From: Alteromonadaceae bacterium 2753L.S.0a.02
GTDB lineage: Bacteria > Pseudomonadota > Gammaproteobacteria > Pseudomonadales > Cellvibrionaceae
Assembly (NCBI GenBank): GCA_007827375.1
Contig: VISH01000001.1
Location: 1,550,001 to 1,614,000 of the forward strand
DNA length: 64,000 nucleotides
Direction of reading: 5' to 3'
Translations under genes and position numbers: made by a program
Notes under the pieces: generated by a model
Told to the model about the DNA's origin: nothing
The model's input: the letters and a program-made list of their open reading frames with translations, nothing else
Databases searched by the model: none
In this document: in pieces, positions 44,734 through 51,274 of the stretch
Layout: the number at the start of each line of letters is the position of its first letter
How positions within the stretch are numbered: position 1 is the first letter of the stretch

Positions 44734-45444
44734 TTGTTACTGAATTTTCAGCAGTTACGCGCTAAGCGCATTGCCGAGGCCACGCGTGAATTTCGTGCGC
44801 GCGGCAAATCGGTTGTGCGCTGTGCAACCTGCCAGCTGGCAGATTACGCTTGTGTATGTCGGTTCCGGCCGCAGTTGCAGTCACGCAGTGAATTTGTGCT
44901 TCTGTTGCATCGCAATGAAGTGTTTAAACCCACTAATACCGGGCGTTTAATAGCCGAGGTGTTGCCGCAACAAACCCATGTGAGTTGTTGGCACCGTACC
45001 GAACCAGAAGCTGGCTTGTTGCAATTACTGGCTGCGGATGAGCGACAGTGCTGTATCGTGTTTCCCGACGAAAACGGTCCGCAACTCGCGACCACAGATC
45101 TCGAAACGACCCGAAAAATTAACAGCTTCATTTTGTTGGATGGCACCTGGAAGCAGGCACGTCGCATGATTACCCTAAGCCGCTGGCTGGATGAGGTGCC
45201 TCGCCTGAAGCTCCCTGATACCTTGTTGCGCGGCTACGCGGTTAGAAAATCTGCCCATGCGTATCAGCTCGCCACCGCCGAGGCGGCGGCACTTTGTTTG
45301 GAACTCGCCGGCGAACAGCAACAATCACATACTCTGTTGGATTACTTCACTGTGTTTAATCGTCACTATGAAGCCACACGAGGTTGCTACGCCCCGGAAG
45401 TGGGTGACGTGCACACTCGTTTGCTGGAACAGAATAATTTGTAG
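44734..45444 (+). CDS. tapT: tRNA-uridine aminocarboxypropyltransferase TapT (DTW domain)
   Basis: A 236-residue DTW-domain protein similar to E. coli TapT (YfiP), which makes acp3U at position 47 of tRNA with S-adenosylmethionine. The N-terminus RAKRIAEATREFRARGKSVVRCATCQLADYACVC gives the four zinc-binding cysteines; KPTNTGRLIAEVLP, and the DTW-like signature ILLDGTWKQARRM near residue 133 follow, with HFT-like DYFTVFNRHY at the end. The first codon is TTG at 44734, two bases after the preceding stop; the true start is uncertain. Confidence 0.82.
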   Translation: MLLNFQQLRAKRIAEATREFRARGKSVVRCATCQLADYACVCRFRPQLQSRSEFVLLLHRNEVFKPTNTGRLIAEVLPQQTHVSCWHRTEPEAGLLQLLAADERQCCIVFPDENGPQLATTDLETTRKINSFILLDGTWKQARRMITLSRWLDEVPRLKLPDTLLRGYAVRKSAHAYQLATAEAAALCLELAGEQQQSHTLLDYFTVFNRHYEATRGCYAPEVGDVHTRLLEQNNL

Positions 45445-45521
45445 CCAGTAGGCGCTTTGGCTGCGTCTAATTTCTTAAGCTTCGTGCGATTGTGAGCATT
45501 CAATATGCACTGATGAGCTTG

Positions 45522-45555
45522 CGAGGGAAGGCCCAAGACAGACCCTCCCTCGTTT
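45522..45555. terminator. Terminator between convergent tapT and ExoP_C genes
   Basis: CGAGGGA pairs with TCCCTCG over a 17-base loop and is followed by TTT. It lies between convergent genes. Confidence 0.6.
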
Positions 45556-45588
45556 ACGGCAAGACATGATTTGATCGGGCCGGGGAAG

Positions 45589-46251
45589 CTACTCCTCGCT
45601 GCAACCCTTAAAGCCTTCTGGCAAGCGCTCCAAGCGAATATTCGCAATGGACAATTCCATTTTGCCGTCACTGTTCAACAGGAAAGGACCGCTGATTTTG
45701 CTGAGGTCAAAATTATTGGACTTAAAGCAGTTGAGTGGCATCCACATAAGCGACCATTCCCCCTTTTTAAAATCCCTCAACTGCCGCCCAATACTCACTT
45801 CGGCTCGGCATGGCCAGCCGCAATCCATTCCAAGTTGCACGTCTGTTGATGGGGGCTTATCCACTTTTACTTCAAATGCCAGGGCGGTGAGGTCTTTGTA
45901 TTTACTGAGGTCTACCGCCGGGCCATTGAGCGCTAGGCCTCCTTTTTTCTTTTTGCGTGCCCAGGTGACCTGAATGGCATCCCCTTTAGCTTTGTAGTCG
46001 GTGGGCTGCATGCTGACTTTCTTGCCCTTGGATATAGCGGCGAAATCTTTTGCGCTGACACCGCTGTAGTCGTCGGGGTCGCTCACGGAAAAGCCCCGGT
46101 AACCGACGGTTTTACCGTTGTAGTAATAAAAAAATGCGGGATTGAGTTCGCTTCCTTGTGTTGTATCGGCTGCGTTACTGGCAGTACTGAGTAAAAGCCC
46201 CAGCAGTGTTAAAGCTCCTGTTAACACCCCAGACAGTTTGAAGCGAGTCAT
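45589..46251 (-). CDS. Secreted ExoP C-terminal-domain protein
   Basis: A 220-residue exported protein (signal cut near SNA-ADTT) consisting of the domain found at the C-terminus of GH3 glucan glucohydrolases such as ExoP (Exop_C): FFYYYNGKTVGYRGFSVSDP, GLALNGPAVDLSKYKDLTALAFEVKVD, MDCGWPCRAEVSIGRQLRDFKKGEWSLMWMPLNCF. Here it stands alone without the GH3 catalytic domain, so it is likely a carbohydrate-binding or accessory protein. GGAGG precedes the ATG. It lies 74 bp downstream of the GH43 gene. Confidence 0.75.
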   Translation of the reverse strand: MTRFKLSGVLTGALTLLGLLLSTASNAADTTQGSELNPAFFYYYNGKTVGYRGFSVSDPDDYSGVSAKDFAAISKGKKVSMQPTDYKAKGDAIQVTWARKKKKGGLALNGPAVDLSKYKDLTALAFEVKVDKPPSTDVQLGMDCGWPCRAEVSIGRQLRDFKKGEWSLMWMPLNCFKSNNFDLSKISGPFLLNSDGKMELSIANIRLERLPEGFKGCSEE

Positions 46252-46325
46252 GTGTGTGCCTCCGTTAGTGTGTTGAATAAACTCTCATAAACAAGTGTTT
46301 TTTAAGCATAGTCGCTAATGCGCTT

Positions 46326-47390
46326 CTAATCTCCCAGATACGGGTCGATGGTAGTGATAGTGCCATCGGGATTGTGGCTGAGTTCTGTGACTTTTACCGA
46401 GCGCAGCTGGTCCTGGCCCGTTTGCGAAGCGTCGTGGTAGAACACATACCACTTGCCCTTATAAGCCACGATCGCATGATGATTACCCGTGCCATACACC
46501 GGTTCCATCAAACGCCCTCGCCAATGAAAAGGGCCGTAGGGGTTATCACTTGTTGCGTATTGCAGTAACCCGCTCTCACCACTAAACCAACTCAGGTAAT
46601 AAACCCCCTGGTTTTTGTGCACCCAGGGTGCGCTCGCGAAGCGACGGGCTTTATCACCAAAATTAATGAGGTTTCCAGTTTCATCCAGCAAGGGTACCTC
46701 GGTGAGCGGGTGCTGCAGGCTTATCATGTTGTCGCCGAGTTTCGCGATACGCGGCAACAAGGTGGGGGAATTGTCAGCGGGGTAGCCATCTGTGGTGTTG
46801 TAAGAATTCCCTTGCCAGCGTTGCAGCTGCCCGGTGCCTATGCCGCCCAGGTATAAGTAGAAAGCACCATCGTCGTCTTGAAACACGCTGGGATCAGTGC
46901 TGTAAGTGCCGGTGATGGGTGTCTCTTGGGGTGTGAAGGGGCCTTCGGGTTTATCTGCGATGGCAACGCCAATTCGAAAAATGTCTTTATCATCCTGGGC
47001 CGCAAAATAGAGATAAAAATTGCCGTTTTTTTCTACAGTGTCGGGCCCGGAAAGTTGTTGCTTGGCCCAGGGTATTTCACCGATGTGCAGCGCCGGGCCC
47101 AGGTCTGAAATCGGGCCGTTTATGTCATCCAGCGCAAATACGTGGTAATCAACCGAGCTGCTGGACGCACTGTTGGGGGAGGCACTGTCGTGCGAGGGGT
47201 AAATATAAAGCCGTTCGCCGAATTGTCGCGCGGAGGGGTTCGCGGTGTTGATGGTTTCTATGAGAGGCGCATTTAAAAATTGTGTGGCATGGGGCGTGTG
47301 TGGTGGTGCTTCACCGGGTACGTTTTTGCCACAATTGTTGAGTAAAATAGGCAGCAGTATTGCGGCTAGCAGATGTATTTTTGGATTCAT
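46326..47390 (-). CDS. GH43-family lipoprotein with altered catalytic residues
   Basis: A 354-residue five-bladed beta-propeller of glycoside hydrolase family 43 (arabinan/xylan side-chain hydrolases). Signal with Cys at LLNNC (weak lipobox). The blade-I motif is TANPSARQFGERLYIYPSHD, where family members have ADPS with the base Asp; the blade-II SGPDTVEKNGNFYLYFAA keeps its Asp; blade III is FASAPWVHKNQGVYYLSW where E-(G/A)-P carries the acid Glu. So base and acid look replaced by Asn and Ser. It may be inactive or act as a sugar binder. It precedes an ExoP_C gene. Confidence 0.78.
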   Translation of the reverse strand: MNPKIHLLAAILLPILLNNCGKNVPGEAPPHTPHATQFLNAPLIETINTANPSARQFGERLYIYPSHDSASPNSASSSSVDYHVFALDDINGPISDLGPALHIGEIPWAKQQLSGPDTVEKNGNFYLYFAAQDDKDIFRIGVAIADKPEGPFTPQETPITGTYSTDPSVFQDDDGAFYLYLGGIGTGQLQRWQGNSYNTTDGYPADNSPTLLPRIAKLGDNMISLQHPLTEVPLLDETGNLINFGDKARRFASAPWVHKNQGVYYLSWFSGESGLLQYATSDNPYGPFHWRGRLMEPVYGTGNHHAIVAYKGKWYVFYHDASQTGQDQLRSVKVTELSHNPDGTITTIDPYLGD

Positions 47391-47490
47391 AGCGGTAGTT
47401 TTATTATTGCTGTTTGGGTGCTATTTAAACAAATTTAACGGTGCGCCAAAATACTTTTAGTCGTTAAAAATAAAAGATGAGGGAAAAATA

Positions 47491-48087
47491 ATGAAAAAAT
47501 TGCTATGCCTTTTGGCTGCACTGGTCTTAGTCGGGTGCGGTTCCAACCCAATGATCGTGGCTTCAAAACAAGTTATGGAAGCGCCTGCCGCCGATTAAGC
47601 CCAGGTGGTATTTTTGCGCTCCAGTTTCGTAGGTAGTGCGATAAGCGCATCAATCTACGATGTCACCAATGGCGAACCGGAATTTCTCGGTATTTTAAAC
47701 AATGGTACCAAGCTGGCTCATGCAGTCGCACCTGGTGAGCATTTATTCATGGTAGTGTCTGAGGCTGCGGATTTTATGGCTGCCGACCTGGCCGCAGGTA
47801 AAACCTATTATGCGATTGCGACGCCTCGTATGGGCGCCTGGAAAGCGCGTTTTTCGCTGTGGCCCATCAAGGCCGCCGCCGACGCTGATTTCAGCAGCCA
47901 GTCACCGGAATTTAAAAAATGGAAAACTGAAACCACACTGGTGGAGTTATCAGCTGCTGCCAAAGCCTGGTACGAAGCCAACAAAGACAGTGTGAAAGAA
48001 AAGCAGCAGCATCATATGCAAACCTGGCAGGAAAAAACGCCGGAAGACTTGGCCAGACGCACGCTGGAAGGTGACGACGGCTTTTAA
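47491..48087 (+). pseudogene. Lipoprotein gene interrupted by an in-frame TAA
   Basis: ATG 47491 opens a lipoprotein signal (KKLLCLLAALVLVGC) and continues to TAA at 47596-47598 after 35 codons. The same frame then runs on without break for 162 codons (AQVVFLRSSFVGSAISASIYDV to the end at 48087), with VAPGEHLFMVVSEAADFMAADLAAGKTYYAIATPRMGAW, all of one family of gammaproteobacterial lipoproteins with DUF2846-like character. The intact product would be about 197 residues. A single base change could have made the stop. The 3' part has no ribosome binding site of its own near 47605. The stop overlaps that of the convergent kinase gene. Confidence 0.7.
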
Positions 48088-49724
48088 ATCGCCCAAGTGT
48101 GTTTATCGAGTATCGGGAAAGCCGCATAAAAGCGGCTTCCTTCGCCTGGCGCGGTATTTACCCAGTTGCGCCCGCCCATTTGTTGCGTAATTTCCGCGAC
48201 CAAGGCCAATCCCAAGCCAGTACCTTCAATGCCACTGTGGCTAGAAGCGAGTAATCGCGAATAATCCTGAAACAACATCTGTTTGGCAGTTTGTTTTATT
48301 CCAGGCCCCTGATCACTCACCACCAATGCGATTTCCCCTGGGCGGGTGATTTCCAAGCTAACTTCCACAGCATTGCCGCCACCGTATTTGATCGCGTTGG
48401 ACAGCAAATTGAGTACCACCTGCAGGGTACGTCTCTCGTCAACCCATACCATCATTTCCCGCAAATCGTTGTGTGTTATGTCGGTGATTACCACTCCGTG
48501 GTTTTGTGTCATACCTTGAATATTCGCTACGGCGTCTTTGAGTACGCTGTGCAGTGGAATTTGCGAGCGCTTGAAGGTCATGTGGCCAGCTTCCATTTTT
48601 GAAAGATCCAACACATCATCTATCATGGCCGAAAGGTGTTGCGCATTGCGGATAATAGACTCCATGGCATTGCGATCGCGATCGGTAAATGCACTGTCCA
48701 GGCTTTTGTAGAGTCTGCGGGAAAACCCCAGCACGGAATTTAGTGGAGTACGCAATTCATGTGACATGCTGGCGAAAAAGCGGCTCTTGGCTTTATTGGC
48801 GCGATCCAGTTCGTAGACTTTGGTGGCCAACTCAGCTTCCGCTTTTTTACGTTTTTGTTCGTTGTGATAGGCCGTGATTAGCATGCCCAGGGTATTGAGC
48901 AGTGGCCGCAGTTGTTGTGCCTGATTTTCGTCATAGCCACCTGGGCGATTCGCAAGCCCGGCAATTCCCACAAACTCATCGCCGCTGAATATCGGCAGCC
49001 CCATATACGCGTGCAAACCGGGGTGTCCATCGGGTATTCCGGCGCTTGCGGGATGGTTTTGCGGCGCGTTACTGATAAGCTGCTTGCCGCTTTTTACCGT
49101 GGCGCCAAACAGGGTGTTCTGATTGTAAAATGCCATTCCACTGGGGGCGTGTTTCTTATAGAACTCTCGTGTTTCGGCATTCCAAGCAATATTGGTAATG
49201 GCGCGGGTTTTTAGAAAGCGTTCGCCGTTGCTGTCCAGCAGTATATCGCCAATAAAGCCATACTCACTGTTGCTAATATTCAATAGCGCCTTCAATGCAC
49301 GGCCAAACACATAAAACGCGCCCTTGTCTGCAATGTAATCTTTTTGCAGTTCTCCGATAATGGTTAACAGATTTTGTGGATCGTTAATTTCTTCCACATC
49401 AGCGTCGTAAGCAGGGGCGATATGGCAAATAAGCTCCTCAGGCAATTCACTGTTTTGCCATACAGAGAGCATGAGTGTTTCTGAAGGCGCGCTTTTAGGG
49501 TGGATTAATATTGCGCTTTCGGCATTTTTATAACTGGCCGCTTCCAATACGTTTTTTAAGTATTCGTCGAGGGCCAGTTCTCCGGCGAGTTGCACAAGTT
49601 CGCCCAGCTGGGTCGAACTTTCTGTTTCATCGAGATTGAGCAAAACGCGGGCGTAGTTATCGAGCCAACTGATGCTGCCAAGTTGATCAATTTTAAGGGT
49701 TCCATAAGGAATGTTGTCGCGCAT
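48084..49724 (-). CDS. GAF-domain sensor histidine kinase
   Basis: A 546-residue soluble sensor kinase: an N-terminal PAS-like part (ISWLDNYARVLLNLDET, about 15-120), a GAF domain (about 135-300, with YMGLPIFSGDEFVGIAGLANRPGGY), a short coiled coil, HisKA with SRFFASMSHELRTPLNSV (His near residue 318) and HATPase with NLLSNAIKYGG, DQGPGIK and GTGLGLALV. GGGATGAG precedes the ATG. It lies 6 bp downstream of the double-receiver kinase gene, so they form an operon directly before the xylan genes. Confidence 0.85.
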   Translation of the reverse strand: MRDNIPYGTLKIDQLGSISWLDNYARVLLNLDETESSTQLGELVQLAGELALDEYLKNVLEAASYKNAESAILIHPKSAPSETLMLSVWQNSELPEELICHIAPAYDADVEEINDPQNLLTIIGELQKDYIADKGAFYVFGRALKALLNISNSEYGFIGDILLDSNGERFLKTRAITNIAWNAETREFYKKHAPSGMAFYNQNTLFGATVKSGKQLISNAPQNHPASAGIPDGHPGLHAYMGLPIFSGDEFVGIAGLANRPGGYDENQAQQLRPLLNTLGMLITAYHNEQKRKKAEAELATKVYELDRANKAKSRFFASMSHELRTPLNSVLGFSRRLYKSLDSAFTDRDRNAMESIIRNAQHLSAMIDDVLDLSKMEAGHMTFKRSQIPLHSVLKDAVANIQGMTQNHGVVITDITHNDLREMMVWVDERRTLQVVLNLLSNAIKYGGGNAVEVSLEITRPGEIALVVSDQGPGIKQTAKQMLFQDYSRLLASSHSGIEGTGLGLALVAEITQQMGGRNWVNTAPGEGSRFYAAFPILDKHTWAI

Positions 49725-49730
49725 AAAAGC

Positions 49731-51185
49731 TCATCCCTGCTGGTGTAACGGCAACTGCACAAAAAATTGGGAGCCACCCCCTTGGTTACTCTGGTAATAA
49801 ATTTGGCCGCCATGGGCTTCGATAATTTTTTTTGTAATAGCGAGACCGAGCCCCGTTTGTTTTTCACCGGCAGTGGCCTTGTTGCTGAGTGTCGCATAAG
49901 GCTTAAATAAATTTTTCTGATCGGCAACAGTAATTCCCGGCCCCTGATCTGTAACACAAAGTAGAGCCAATTTATTTTCAAGAGTAAGTGCAACGCGAAT
50001 ATTATGCCCAGATGGTGAGTATTTTATAGCATTGCTCAGTAGGTTATCGATAACCTGTTTTATTTTTAACGGGTCGCATTGTACGTCGACATTGTCGAGC
50101 TGCTGTATGTCGAAGGCGATCGATTTCTTTTGCGCTTCATCGCCGTATAGCTCGAGCCGCTCTTCGAGAATCTGGGTTAAATTCGCCACGCTGATGTGCA
50201 GGGCACTTTTACCGCTCTCAATGGCAGAGACATCCAGCAAACTTTCCAGCAATTCGATAAGATCTGTACTATTGCTGTAAATCATTTCCGAGGCGCGTTG
50301 AATTCGTTTATTGTCGCTTTGCTGATTTATAATTAAACTTGACGCAGTTTTAATGGCGGCGAGGGGGCCGCGAATATCGTGTGCGGCGGTGCCCAACAAG
50401 CGGTTTTTCGCTTCGTTCAATTGTTTCTGGTTGATATAACTTTCGATGCGATCGGCGCAGCGGTTAACCCGACAAATCAGCTCTTCGGGTACAAATGGTT
50501 TCACCAGGTAATCGTTGGCCCCCGTCTTAATAAATTGTGCCGATAACGCCTGGCCTCCCTGGGCTGAGACACCAATAATTTCCAACTCGCCTGTGCTTTT
50601 CATTTCCCGTAAAAACTTGGTGAGTTGCAAACCGTCCATCCCTTCCATAAAACAGTCGACAATGGCGATGCTGATTTCGGGGTGTTGTTCGATGATCGTT
50701 AACGCGTCGTCGCCGTTGGCTGCTGGGTGCACTTGATAGTTCTGGCGTTGCAAGAGTTTTGCTACGGTACGTCGCGCAACCATGGAGTCGTCGACCACAA
50801 GTACATGAACATCACGGTTTTTGTAGAGTCGTTGAATCGCCCAAACCACATATTCCAAACTGTAGGCGCCGGATTTATGGGCATAATCTGAAATTCCTCG
50901 CGACCATAAATCTTCTTCGAGTGAGCGATCGCTCATGGCCGTGAACACTACTGCGGGAATATTTTTTTCCACTACTAGTTCAACCGCTTCGCCGCTCGGG
51001 GCGTCTGGTAGGTGGAGGTCGATAATTGCCGCAAAATATTGTGCGGCATTGTTAGCAAGTGCCTCTGTAGCGGCTGCGTGGGTTTCGACGATATCGACGT
51101 CGAATCCGTGGCTGCTCTCTATCATTTTTTTCAAAATGCCCGAGAACGAACGGGTGTCTTCAATGACGAGAACTTTATCGGCCAT
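49731..51185 (-). CDS. Tandem receiver-histidine kinase protein
   Basis: A 484-residue signalling protein with two N-terminal receiver domains and a C-terminal kinase. Receiver 1 has VLVIEDTRS and phospho-Asp in AIIDLHLPD (about 57); receiver 2 has VLVVDDSMVARR, Asp in AIVDCFMEGMDG (about 176) and Lys in DYLVKPF. The kinase has AAHDIRGPLAAIK (His near 266), NLLSNAIKYSP, DQGPGIT and TGLGLAITK. There is no membrane segment. It begins the two-gene operon; a 12-bp stem-loop lies right at its start codon. Confidence 0.85.
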   Translation of the reverse strand: MADKVLVIEDTRSFSGILKKMIESSHGFDVDIVETHAAATEALANNAAQYFAAIIDLHLPDAPSGEAVELVVEKNIPAVVFTAMSDRSLEEDLWSRGISDYAHKSGAYSLEYVVWAIQRLYKNRDVHVLVVDDSMVARRTVAKLLQRQNYQVHPAANGDDALTIIEQHPEISIAIVDCFMEGMDGLQLTKFLREMKSTGELEIIGVSAQGGQALSAQFIKTGANDYLVKPFVPEELICRVNRCADRIESYINQKQLNEAKNRLLGTAAHDIRGPLAAIKTASSLIINQQSDNKRIQRASEMIYSNSTDLIELLESLLDVSAIESGKSALHISVANLTQILEERLELYGDEAQKKSIAFDIQQLDNVDVQCDPLKIKQVIDNLLSNAIKYSPSGHNIRVALTLENKLALLCVTDQGPGITVADQKNLFKPYATLSNKATAGEKQTGLGLAITKKIIEAHGGQIYYQSNQGGGSQFFVQLPLHQQG

Positions 51186-51189
51186 GGTA

Positions 51190-51236
51190 GAGCTACAGTT
51201 TTAGGCTTATTGCGGGGTGTCCTTAAACTGTAGCTC
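51190..51236 (-). promoter_or_regulatory. 12-bp perfect stem-loop at the start of the receiver-kinase operon
   Basis: GAGCTACAGTTT (51190-51201) and AAACTGTAGCTC (51225-51236) are exact inverted repeats around a 23-base loop. On the minus-strand mRNA the 3' arm ends four bases before the ATG, so the usual ribosome binding site region is in the stem. It could be a translational control element or a dyad operator. Confidence 0.55.
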
Positions 51237-51274
51237 ATTGCCGGGATGACGGTCTGGAGATTAGTGCCTGGTAC

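Noticed and set aside
47596..47598. TAA as a recoded codon
   Set aside because: TAA has no known recoding in such bacteria and no recoding element is visible; mutation or error is simpler.
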